DNA of 51,762 nucleotides from an uncultured Microscilla sp. (lineage in GTDB: Bacteria; Bacteroidota; Bacteroidia; Cytophagales; Microscillaceae), in the NCBI RefSeq assembly GCF_947493425.1, contig NZ_CANLRP010000042.1, positions 1-51,762 on the forward strand, read 5' to 3'. Of the stretch, positions 44,297-51,762 are shown piece by piece (the first letter of the stretch is position 1; every line of letters begins with the position of its first letter). Under the pieces are notes generated by a model. It was given only the letters and a program-made list of their open reading frames with translations. It ran no database searches and was not told the origin of the DNA. Position numbers and translations under genes: made by a program.

Positions 44297-44751
44297 GGGA
44301 GTAAATTAATAAAATTACCCTTGATTTGGCTAACTTTTTAATGATGTGTTGAGTAAATTTTTCGTACTGTTTGTGAAACCTGCTAAATTGGTATAATTTG
44401 CCTTGTTTTCTTTGCGAAGGTGGTAGGTCACTTGAGTCATTAGCTTTAAGTGACGAGTCGCAAGTTGCGTCCTGTTTAGCTGTGTCACAGCAGGCTGCTG
44501 TAGATTCGGTTCACAGGTAGCTAATAACTCATAGTATATTATTTATTTTCAATTAGTTATGAATTCGTTGGTTAGATGAAAACAGGACACTGACAATAAC
44601 CACAAACACGAAACCGGGCATAGCCAATGGTAGCTAATAATTACGATTACTTTATTGCTTTACAAATATGAGCACATAACAATCACACAGGGTAAAGTTG
44701 CCACGCAAACTGTGCACTCAATTGAAGAATGACTATTAACAAAATTAAAAA
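44297..44751. other. intergenic between divergent recO and porZ
   Basis: No coding frame. A widely spaced inverted repeat GTCCTGTTT / AAACAGGAC (44469-44477, 44580-44588) encloses GCTGTGTCACAGCAGGCTGC, itself with CTGTG/CACAG. No target duplication is seen, so it may be regulatory or a decayed element. Confidence 0.4.
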
Positions 44752-47040
44752 ATGAATCAAATCAAATCAGTAATTTGTCTGATAGGTTGTTGCCTGAGTA
44801 TACACCTTGGGGCGCAAAACATACCACTAGGCACCTGGCGTACCCACGCGGCTTATCAAACGGTACAAAGCCTGGCTTTGGGCAATAATAAGGTATATGC
44901 AGCCAGTAGCAACGGCTTTTTTTATGTCGATCAAACCGACAACACCCTTAATACAATGTCGAAAATAAGTGGATTGAGTGATACTGAAATAAGCCAGATA
45001 GCTTATCAGGAGGCACTAAAAACCTTGGTGATTACTTACCAAAACGGGAACATAGATTTACTGAAAAGCGACGAAATTGTCAATATCCCTACCATCAAAA
45101 CCAACAAAAACATTACAGAGTCAAAGCAAGTCAATCATATACTGATACAAGGCAACAATGCCTATCTATCTACTGATTTTGGTATAGTGGTGTTAGACCT
45201 GAGCAAAAACGAAATAAAAGAAACCTACCAAAACCTGGGGGTAAACGGGCGTAGCATTGCTATAAAAGCTGCTACATTATCGCAAGACAGTGTATATATA
45301 GCCACTGGGAACGGAGTGTATTATGCGCCTTTCAACGGAAGCGTAAATTTGCAGGATTTTAATGTCTGGCAACGGTTTGAACCCAGCACTGGCATAGATA
45401 CTTTAGAGTTTAACTATATTGCGAGTTTTGCCAATAAAGTATATGTAGGACGTACCAATTATGAGTTGTATGAATATGCCCACAACAACCAATGGACAAA
45501 AGTAAATCTGCCTGCCCCTGTTGCCCCCAATACTGGGCAAATACGCGATGTGCGAGTGTCTAATGGTCAGTTGTTGCTCAGCGTAGATAATCAATTGTTG
45601 CTGTTGAATGCTCAAAATCAAATAACTAATTTCACCAATAGTAAACTTAATTCGCCTCAGGTGGCTTTGGCAGATGCTAATGGAGTAATATGGATAGGGG
45701 ATGGGGTGAATGGATTGGTGCAAAAAAATGGAACAACTTACAATGCTTTTTTTCCCAATGGCCCGGCAAGCGCCGAGAGCAGATACCTGTATGCTTACCA
45801 AAGTCAAATACTGGCTTTGTCGGGTGGTTATCAATTTGACGAAACCCCACTAAATAGCAGTGCTGGTTTTTATTTGTTTGACAATGCCCAATGGAAAAAC
45901 TACAATGCTTTTGATCCCTTGTTCTCTCAGGCAATTGCCAACGTCAAAGATTGGGTGACAGCGGGGTTTAATAGTCAAGACCAACAGTTATATATAGGCT
46001 CGTTTCAATCGGGATTGTATGTTTTCAAAGACAATGCGTTGACATCGGTTACTGGCAGTACTTTACGCGCTAGTACTGACAACACTGTGAGGGTAGGGGG
46101 CATTACAACCGATATTGAGGGCAACCTGTGGATTACGAACCCTTCTGATGACATTGCCCGACGATTTTTACATAAACGCGATGTACAAGGGGGGTGGAGC
46201 GTAGTATCGGCTCCTGCAAGCGCTACTGGAGCTCCTTTAGGTATTTTATCCTCTTTTGGAGGGTATTTGTGGATGCGCCTGAGCCCGGCAGCAAGTGCGG
46301 GTATTTGGGTGTATGATCCACAGTTGAACCGTAGTAAAGTACTGAACACTACGGTAAACAATGGCAACTTGCCCAGCCCCAGGGTATATAGCATGGTGCA
46401 AGACAAAGAAGGGCAAGTATGGGTGGGTACCGACAAAGGGGTCACGGTGTTTTTTAATCCGGCTGATGCTTTTCAGGCAGCCATCGATGCTTCTAAACCC
46501 ATTTTTGATGGACAAAACCTGTTGCGTGCCGAAAAAGTAAGTACCATAGCAGTAGACGGGGGCAATCGTAAATGGATGGGGACTAACAATGGTTTGTGGT
46601 TATTTAATCCTGATGGTACCCAACTGGTGCACCATTTCACGACTAAAAACAGTCCTTTGCCTTCAGACATTATATATGATGTAACTATTCAGCCTCAAAC
46701 CGGGGAGGTGTTTGTGGCTACTGACAAGGGGTTGGTGTCTTATAGAGGAACCGCCACTACAGGTGGACAAACACACCAAGAGGTCAAAGTATTTCCTAAT
46801 CCGGTGCGTCCCAACTTTAATGGCTTATTGGGCATTTCTGGTTTGGTAGATGATGCTAAAGTCAAAATTACAGATGTGTCAGGCAAGCTGATTTACCAAA
46901 CTCAAGCACAAGGAGGTACAGTCAGTTGGGACTTAAGAGACTATACCGGACACCGGGCAAAAACAGGTATTTATTTGTTGTTTAGTACCAATGCTGACGG
47001 TACCGAAACGTTGGTGACTAAAATAGCGGTGATAGAGTAG
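44752..47040 (+). CDS. porZ: PorZ-like type IX secretion system beta-propeller protein
   Basis: 762 residues. The signal peptide ends LSIHLGAQ, and the mature start IPLGTWRTHAAYQTV is the PorZ hallmark. Two propeller domains follow, with blades such as NKVYAASSNGFFYVDQTDN, YLSTDFGIVVLDLSKNEI, GNLWITNPSDD and GQVWVGTDKGVTVF. The C-terminal sorting domain (about 683-762) has the pattern VKVFPNPVRPNFNG, then VKITDVSGKLIY and KTGIYLLFS. In Porphyromonas PorZ is a surface protein of the type IX attachment complex, which joins exported cargo to A-LPS. The neighbour recO on the other side supports the identity. The start is ATG at 44752, directly before a signal peptide. Confidence 0.88.
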   Translation: MNQIKSVICLIGCCLSIHLGAQNIPLGTWRTHAAYQTVQSLALGNNKVYAASSNGFFYVDQTDNTLNTMSKISGLSDTEISQIAYQEALKTLVITYQNGNIDLLKSDEIVNIPTIKTNKNITESKQVNHILIQGNNAYLSTDFGIVVLDLSKNEIKETYQNLGVNGRSIAIKAATLSQDSVYIATGNGVYYAPFNGSVNLQDFNVWQRFEPSTGIDTLEFNYIASFANKVYVGRTNYELYEYAHNNQWTKVNLPAPVAPNTGQIRDVRVSNGQLLLSVDNQLLLLNAQNQITNFTNSKLNSPQVALADANGVIWIGDGVNGLVQKNGTTYNAFFPNGPASAESRYLYAYQSQILALSGGYQFDETPLNSSAGFYLFDNAQWKNYNAFDPLFSQAIANVKDWVTAGFNSQDQQLYIGSFQSGLYVFKDNALTSVTGSTLRASTDNTVRVGGITTDIEGNLWITNPSDDIARRFLHKRDVQGGWSVVSAPASATGAPLGILSSFGGYLWMRLSPAASAGIWVYDPQLNRSKVLNTTVNNGNLPSPRVYSMVQDKEGQVWVGTDKGVTVFFNPADAFQAAIDASKPIFDGQNLLRAEKVSTIAVDGGNRKWMGTNNGLWLFNPDGTQLVHHFTTKNSPLPSDIIYDVTIQPQTGEVFVATDKGLVSYRGTATTGGQTHQEVKVFPNPVRPNFNGLLGISGLVDDAKVKITDVSGKLIYQTQAQGGTVSWDLRDYTGHRAKTGIYLLFSTNADGTETLVTKIAVIE

Positions 47041-47452
47041 TGCTATAGAATATTGCTGTAAGGTAAAATGTGATTTTTGGATAAAATATTTGTGTTGTAC
47101 AAAAAGCCTTTAACTATTGAAAAATATGTAACTTTTATTAATTTCGGCTTTAAAAACAATGCTTCATTTTTGAGAATAAAGCATGCTTTTTTTAAATTAG
47201 TAATGCTTCAAAGTTGAAAAGCTTTATAAAACAATCAAAAAGACTAATTTCAAGGCACACACGCCAAATTAAAAAAGAAAAGAAGAGTGGTTATTTGCAA
47301 AGTAAGATAATTGCGTATGATTTTGTGAATGAGAAAAAGAAAAAAACATGAGCAAAATATCTCATTTCATAATTCTTGATTGAGAGATTTTATTATATTC
47401 ACCTAAAATTTTCTTCTATATTTTAAGAAAGTTATAAAAAAAAGAGCAAATT
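47041..47452. other. intergenic; weak terminator of porZ
   Basis: Stem ATGCTT / AAGCAT (47159-47164, 47179-47184) followed by a seven-T run suggests an intrinsic terminator of porZ about 120 bases after the stop. The rest is A/T-rich with no coding frame. The SiaC gene starts at its end. Confidence 0.45.
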
Positions 47453-47824
47453 ATGGATACACTATATCTGGAAGCCACCAAGTATACTCCAGAGGTGAAG
47501 TTAGATGCGGATAAGGGCATTTTTGAGTTAATGGGGAGTATGTACCCCGAATATTGTGAAGAGTTTTTGCAGCCTGTACTGGCTTGGTTTGGTGTATACA
47601 GAAACCGACCCAATCGTGAAACTAAAGTATCTATACGTTTAGAATACATCAATACAGACTGTACACGTACTTTGTACAACCTGTTTCTTACCCTTAAAAA
47701 AATACCCAATACCCGTGTGGTGTGGTTGTACCCTACCGAAGGAGGAAAAGATATGAAAGAAATGGGAGAGGACTATGCCGAAGACCTTGATTTGCCTTTT
47801 GAAATAAAAAATGTAGGAAAATAA
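47453..47824 (+). CDS. SiaC-family (DUF1987) regulatory phosphoprotein, copy 1
   Basis: 123 residues covering the whole SiaC/DUF1987 domain: YLEATKYTPEVKLDADKGIF, the strand-helix GSMYPEYCEEFLQPVLAW, IRLEYINTDCTRTLYNLF, and VVWLYPTEGGKDMKEMGEDY ending DLPFEI. In Pseudomonas SiaC is phosphorylated on threonine 68 of an NTSS motif by SiaB, dephosphorylated by SiaA (PP2C), and then activates the diguanylate cyclase SiaD. Here the threonine is also residue 68, in the changed context NTDCT. No siaB-, siaA- or siaD-like gene is adjacent. First of three SiaC domains encoded in a row. Confidence 0.85.
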   Translation: MDTLYLEATKYTPEVKLDADKGIFELMGSMYPEYCEEFLQPVLAWFGVYRNRPNRETKVSIRLEYINTDCTRTLYNLFLTLKKIPNTRVVWLYPTEGGKDMKEMGEDYAEDLDLPFEIKNVGK

Positions 47825-47978
47825 TTGCGTACTATTTAACCACCAAAAGTAGGGTGGTACCTAGGCTCAAAACCACAATTCTATCCCTTTATTGTAAAAA
47901 CTTGGTAAAGATTATTTAAAAAATTAACGAAGTTCCCCTTAACTTTTTATATTTCACATAATAAAATGGGAATTTTGT

Positions 47979-49061
47979 ATGCAAGTGAACGATGCCAATC
48001 ATATTCAAAAACTTATTCAACTCATAGAGAGTGAAAGTTTAACTAATATAGATTTGGCATTGCAAATAATCAAAGGGATGGGATTGCCAGATCATCGCAA
48101 ACTTCATCGGTTATTGCTTTCTTACCGCCCAGTAAAAGTTCGCCGTCTTTGTTTACAAAAAGGATTTTTTCATCTTTTTCAGAATACCCCCGGAATGTTG
48201 GGGGTAAGCGATTATAAGTTGTCATTTAGTGATATCTTGCCCTATTTCTCAAAACTTAATTGGTTGCAGGGGTTTGATTTCTCAAATGATGCAGCACTAC
48301 AAACGTTGCCCCATGGTTTAGAATACTTTACTCATATCAAGCATTTACAACTGGCGTATACTTCGCTTACCACGTTACCTGGTTTTTTGCAACACCTGTC
48401 ACGCCTCGAACAACTCAACTTGTCTTATACCCCATTTAAAAAGTTGCCTATTGTTTTGTCGTTTTTGCTCCACCTCAAAACTTTGCATATAACCGGAACT
48501 TTGATTGATAACTTACCCGATGTATTACCTTATTTGCCTAAACTAGAGCAATTGTACATATCAGCCAACCATTTACAAAACCTTGATGCTCAGACAGAGC
48601 GGCATTTAAAAAAAGTTAAAGAATTATGGGTGCCCCAAAACGAGGTCAATCAATTGCCTGGTCAGGTATTGGGTTGGACAAACCTCCGCACGCATTTGCC
48701 CCGTTACTGGCATTCACCAGGTAGCGACTCCCCTTTTATTTTGCTTGATGCAATAAATGGGGCATTTCAGATGAAGGGCAACAGCATTATGGAAGAGGCA
48801 TTGGTATTTTATGAACCTACCCTCGATTGGTGGACACAGTACCAGCAAGCGTCTAACCAAGTAACTCGTTTTCATGTAGATTTGCACTATTGGAATACCT
48901 CGTCGAGTAAGTTATTGTTAGATGTGTTTAGTCGGCTAGAGACTATTCCGGGGTCAGTCATTGTATGGCATCTCGACCTAGACGATGAGGAATTGGAAGA
49001 AACCGGTTATGAGTTTGCCGAATTGGTAAAGGTACCTTTTGAGTTTTACTTTCGTTGGTAA
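47979..49061 (+). CDS. leucine-rich-repeat / SiaC (DUF1987) fusion protein
   Basis: 360 residues. A helical N-terminus (HIQKLIQLIESESLTNIDLA) precedes five to six leucine-rich repeats (about 90-240: IKHLQLAYTSLTTLPGFLQH, LEQLNLSYTPFKKLP, LKTLHITGTLIDNLP, LEQLYISANHLQNLD). A complete SiaC domain follows (about 252-360: FILLDAINGAFQMKGNSIME, HYWNTSSSKLLLDVF, VIVWHLDLDDEELEETGYEF, VPFEF). The phosphosite motif NTSSSK is canonical, with threonine 307. There is no signal peptide, so it is cytoplasmic. I know SiaC as a stand-alone protein; joining it to a protein-binding solenoid suggests a phosphorylation-controlled adaptor. It lies between the two stand-alone SiaC genes. Confidence 0.85.
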   Translation: MQVNDANHIQKLIQLIESESLTNIDLALQIIKGMGLPDHRKLHRLLLSYRPVKVRRLCLQKGFFHLFQNTPGMLGVSDYKLSFSDILPYFSKLNWLQGFDFSNDAALQTLPHGLEYFTHIKHLQLAYTSLTTLPGFLQHLSRLEQLNLSYTPFKKLPIVLSFLLHLKTLHITGTLIDNLPDVLPYLPKLEQLYISANHLQNLDAQTERHLKKVKELWVPQNEVNQLPGQVLGWTNLRTHLPRYWHSPGSDSPFILLDAINGAFQMKGNSIMEEALVFYEPTLDWWTQYQQASNQVTRFHVDLHYWNTSSSKLLLDVFSRLETIPGSVIVWHLDLDDEELEETGYEFAELVKVPFEFYFRW

Positions 49062-49195
49062 TCAATAAGAAGGTAGAGGGGGTGTTCTTGAAAATATCAT
49101 GGATATGTCAAAGAATGAGGAATTGTTTATATATACTTTTGTAGATTTGTAAAGGGAAATTATTAATGTAGCTCACTGCTCACAAAACTTAAAGC

Positions 49196-49552
49196 ATGAA
49201 AGAACTGAAACTAGAAGCCACAGAACACACACCTGAGGTGATTTTTAATGCAAATGAGGGTACTTTTACTATGTCGGGTAGGCTAATTATATTAGATAGC
49301 CATGCCTACTTTAGTCCTATTATGCGTTGGTGGCAATCGTACCTTACCCAACCCAATGAAAGTACTACTTTAGTGATAAAACTGGAGTATTTTAGTACTG
49401 CCAACAGCAAGTCGCTTACTTCTATGTTTAGAATGTTACAAAGCTTGCCCAACGTGAAAGTAGTTTGGTATTATGACGATGAAGACTTGCGGGATTCTGG
49501 AGAAGATTTTAAGAATTTTTCAAAGCTTCCATTTGAGCTGATTGAATACTAA
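49196..49552 (+). CDS. SiaC-family (DUF1987) regulatory phosphoprotein, copy 3
   Basis: 118 residues, the whole domain: LKLEATEHTPEVIFNANEGT, MSGRLIILDSHAYFSPIMRW, IKLEYFSTANSKSLTSMF and VVWYYDDEDLRDSGEDF ending KLPFEL. The start resembles copy 1 closely (LxLEATxxTPEV), so the two are paralogues from duplication. Threonine 68 is kept, but the asparagine before it is serine (FSTANSK), which may change kinase recognition. It follows the LRR fusion gene by 134 bases on the same strand. Confidence 0.85.
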   Translation: MKELKLEATEHTPEVIFNANEGTFTMSGRLIILDSHAYFSPIMRWWQSYLTQPNESTTLVIKLEYFSTANSKSLTSMFRMLQSLPNVKVVWYYDDEDLRDSGEDFKNFSKLPFELIEY

Positions 49553-49714
49553 TCAACAGCTTATAACACCTCCCTGTGTTGATGCCCAACAAGCAAAGTT
49601 TTTATTGCCATGTGTTGGGTGGTCAATGGGTTAAAAATAAACTTTACGTTTTTGGACAAAGATGCTTTTTGGAGTGAAAGGGCAACAGGATAACTATGCT
49701 GTTGTTTGAGCTTA

Positions 49715-49907
49715 GGAATGGTGTAAAAATAAATTTCTATAGTAACGCTAAAATATTTTGTTGCTAGACACGGCACGGCAATATCCAGTGGATATTGAGC
49801 GAGCTTGAGGGATGGTCGGCTAATAGCATCGCTATTCGGCTATTTTTTAACAAAGTATAGCCTCAAAAGATGAGGTTAAGAATGTAAATTTATTTTGGTA
49901 CCATTCC
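49715..49907 (+). mobile_element. GGAATKGT-family short element, first subtype, copy 2 (193 bp)
   Basis: Same ends, length and TTA flanks (49712-49714, 49908-49910) as the copy at 36563-36755, with only a few base differences. It inserts between the third SiaC gene and the helicase, 44 bases before the helicase start. Non-coding. The rest of 49553-49950 holds no gene. Confidence 0.9.
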
Positions 49908-49950
49908 TTAGGTAAAATATTAGATTGAAAACAACCAAAAACAGCTACCA

Positions 49951-51690
49951 TTGAAACTGACAACAGAACAGGCTGCCATTGTGGGGAGTCAGGGGAATAT
50001 AAAAATTAATGCAGTGGCAGGTTCAGGCAAAACCTCTACCTTGATTGCCTACGCTCAAGCCCACCCCAAAGAAAAAATTTTGTATTTGGCTTTTAACCGA
50101 TCGGTAAAATTAGAGGCTATTCGTAAATTTTCTGACGCTGAATGCGATCACGTGAAGATAGAAACAGCTCACTCGCTGGCTTACCGGGCAGTAGTACGCA
50201 GTGGGCGTTATCGCATTCAACAATATGACCTGACTACCTATCAGATCAAGGATATTTTGAACCTGAAACCTTATGGAGAACCCTTGTCAGAGTTTGTAAT
50301 GGCAGGACACATTGGTCGTTTTATGAGTTTTTTTTGTAATAGCAACAAAGCCAAGGTGCAGGAACTTGACTACCTTTCTATTGTATCGGGCGAAGAGGCA
50401 AGGGAGTTTGTAAATAAATATTATGACGAGGTTTTGCACCAAACCAGGGTTTTATTGGCAAAAATGAACCGGGCTGAAATAGAAATTACCCACGATTTTT
50501 ACCTCAAAAAATTTCAACTCCATCACCCTATTTTGCCCTACGATTGTATCTTATTTGATGAAGGGCAAGATGCTTCTCCTGCAATGCTTGATATATTTTT
50601 GCAGCAAGATCACGCAACCAGAGTTATTGTGGGTGATACCCACCAACAAATTTACCGCTGGCGGTTTGCAATAAATTCTCTGGAGCAAGTGCCCGATTTT
50701 GACGATTTTTACCTGACCAAAAGCTTTAGGCTCAACACCCACATGAGCAAGCTCGCCGAAGCGGTGATTGGCTACAAATATTTGTTTGAAAACCAGCTCA
50801 AAATTGCTATAGAAGGCATAGGCACCCACAGCGCCAGCAAAGTAAAGGCCACCATAGGAAGAACCAACCTTGCCTTGTTGGTAAAGTCGATAGATATGTT
50901 GGTAGACAATGGTGAGATAGAAAATGTATACTTTGAGGGTAATTTTTCGTCGTATACTTATGCCAAAGATGGAGGCTCTATTTATGATGTGCTTAACTTG
51001 TATACCGACTATAAACAGGGTATTCGTGACAAACTCATCAAGTCTATGTCGGGACTGGATGATTTGGAAGACTACGCTGATAAGACCGACGACGTAGAGT
51101 TGAAGACGATCATAGAAATTGTGAAAAAATATGGCCGAAAATTACCTTACCTGATCAAAGAACTCAAAGAGCGTCACCTACCCGATAGTGAAAAACATAA
51201 AGCGGATATGATTTTTTCTACAGTGCACCGTTGCAAGGGAATGGAATACGATGAGGTAACTTTATTGGATGATTTTATTACTCAAGATGCCATAGAAAAG
51301 CTTTGGAACGAGGAAGGTACAACAATCGCTGATTATATTTCAGAAGAGATCAACCTGTTGTATGTGGCGGTTACCCGGACTAAAAATAAGCTCAATATTC
51401 CTGAAAAGCTATTGCCCCGTGGTTTTGACTTGCCACCTACTCACCACATAAAAGTGATGAGAACCCCAAAGCCTGCCAAAAAGAACCCGGAAAAAGCGCC
51501 TCAACAAGTCCCTGCTTACCGCAAAAGTCAGCCTTCGTATGCTAATAAAAAATGGACAGACCAAGAAGAAAACGAGTTGTTGGAAATGTATTACAAAAGT
51601 GTGTCGATAGAAGATATGGCGTCTTATTTTGAGCGAACTAAAGGAGCCGTTTATTTTCGTTTGAAAAAAATGGGCGTGTTGTATGATTAG
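49951..51690 (+). CDS. UvrD/PcrA-superfamily helicase with C-terminal HTH/SANT-like domain
   Basis: 579 residues. The N-terminus LTTEQAAIVGSQGNIKINAV is the Q-motif region and AGSGKTST the Walker A (motif I). ETAHSLAYRAVV is Ia, ILFDEGQDASPAML motif II, GDTHQQIYRWRFA motif III, STVHRCKGMEYDEVTLLDD motif V, and EEINLLYVAVTRTKNKL motif VI. The layout is that of the short FBH1-like branch of superfamily 1A. Residues about 533-579 (WTDQEENELLEMYYKSVSIE, then AVYFRLKKMG) look like a SANT/Myb or helix-turn-helix module. The frame begins with TTG at 49951; the next in-frame methionine would lose the Walker A. A 193-bp element lies 44 bases upstream, and the stop codon falls in the left end of another. 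Confidence 0.85.
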   Translation: MKLTTEQAAIVGSQGNIKINAVAGSGKTSTLIAYAQAHPKEKILYLAFNRSVKLEAIRKFSDAECDHVKIETAHSLAYRAVVRSGRYRIQQYDLTTYQIKDILNLKPYGEPLSEFVMAGHIGRFMSFFCNSNKAKVQELDYLSIVSGEEAREFVNKYYDEVLHQTRVLLAKMNRAEIEITHDFYLKKFQLHHPILPYDCILFDEGQDASPAMLDIFLQQDHATRVIVGDTHQQIYRWRFAINSLEQVPDFDDFYLTKSFRLNTHMSKLAEAVIGYKYLFENQLKIAIEGIGTHSASKVKATIGRTNLALLVKSIDMLVDNGEIENVYFEGNFSSYTYAKDGGSIYDVLNLYTDYKQGIRDKLIKSMSGLDDLEDYADKTDDVELKTIIEIVKKYGRKLPYLIKELKERHLPDSEKHKADMIFSTVHRCKGMEYDEVTLLDDFITQDAIEKLWNEEGTTIADYISEEINLLYVAVTRTKNKLNIPEKLLPRGFDLPPTHHIKVMRTPKPAKKNPEKAPQQVPAYRKSQPSYANKKWTDQEENELLEMYYKSVSIEDMASYFERTKGAVYFRLKKMGVLYD

Positions 51691-51762
51691 GAATTGTTCA
51701 AAAATAAATTTACACTCTGAGGGGTGATTTTTCGCCTTGATACTTCGTTATTTTTATTGCCC
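51690..51762. mobile_element. GGAATKGT-family short element, second subtype, truncated by window end
   Basis: Begins GGAATTGTTCAAAAATAAAT after TTA (51687-51689) and matches 34933 onward for all 73 bases seen with one difference (CTGAG for CTAAG). The right end lies outside the window. Its first base is the G of the helicase stop codon TAG. Confidence 0.8.

Noticed and set aside
1..51762. tRNA, rRNA, tmRNA, SRP RNA or CRISPR array
   Set aside because: Looked for cloverleaf-like and conserved RNA sequences and for regular repeats in the gene-free stretches; none recognised. A covariance-model search would be needed to exclude small RNAs.

Overview
This window looks like the chromosome of a marine gliding Cytophagales bacterium (Bacteroidota), most like Microscilla. 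The evidence is a PorZ-like type IX secretion protein next to recO, two SusC/FhuA-style TonB receptors with carboxypeptidase-like N-termini, a FecR anti-sigma factor with DUF4974, a folP-cdaA neighbourhood, a BT_3928-type DoxX protein, a propeller/Y_Y_Y/GAF/SpoIIE sensor, low G+C, and intergenic regions rich in repeats. The species name is an inference.

Layout. 0-5 kb: a truncated DUF2461 gene at the left edge, a hairpin-repeat region, and a very large sensor-phosphatase gene interrupted by one in-frame TAG. 5.7-7.9 kb: an SPFH/band-7 protein and a divergent NAD-kinase-like protein in one transcription unit. 8.5-17.4 kb: housekeeping genes (periplasmic binding protein, shikimate kinase, diadenylate cyclase, dihydropteroate synthase, DoxX-family protein, a lone DppB-type permease, threonine aldolase) and an exported leucine-rich-repeat protein. 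17.8-22.2 kb: an exported unknown protein, FecR and a TonB receptor. 22.3-29.4 kb: a small unknown protein, an apaG/methyltransferase pair divergent from ung, a soluble response-regulator/histidine-kinase hybrid, SMI1/KNR4, a DUF4349 lipoprotein and a MORN-repeat protein. 30-40.4 kb: an MFS transporter, a methyltransferase, a putative ion channel with an exported beta-helix-like domain, a small membrane protein, a GT2 glycosyltransferase, DUF4177, a TonB siderophore receptor and an ECF sigma factor. 41-47 kb: ffh, a cold-shock protein, recO and porZ. 47.4-51.7 kb: three SiaC/DUF1987 proteins, one fused to leucine-rich repeats, then a UvrD/PcrA-like helicase with a C-terminal DNA-binding-like module.

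The strongest new signal lies between the genes. Several families of short non-autonomous elements can be defined to the base because inverted termini and target-site duplications are both visible. (1) A family with CAATA...TATTG ends and 6-bp duplications has three copies (5450, 25283, 29516), each just upstream of a plus-strand start codon and all in the same orientation. (2) A family with GGAATKGT ends and TTA/TAA duplications has two identical-length 193-bp copies, a 159-bp relative and a copy running off the right edge; two of these insertions fall exactly in stop codons. (3) One element has GAGCTTGTTTAAA ends and a TTA duplication, 16 bp upstream of folP. (4) One element has TGACCTTTCGCAG ends and a 9-bp duplication, 30 bp upstream of a methyltransferase. 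The last two carry the same CCGAA/TTCGG hairpin modules, so this sequence moves as cargo of unrelated ends. No transposase, tRNA, rRNA or CRISPR array was found in the window.

The best candidate for an undescribed protein system is the SiaC/DUF1987 cluster. All three domains keep the threonine equivalent to the SiaC phosphosite, and one is joined to a leucine-rich-repeat recognition domain, suggesting a phospho-switch (kinase SiaB / PP2C phosphatase SiaA logic) with several adaptor-like outputs.
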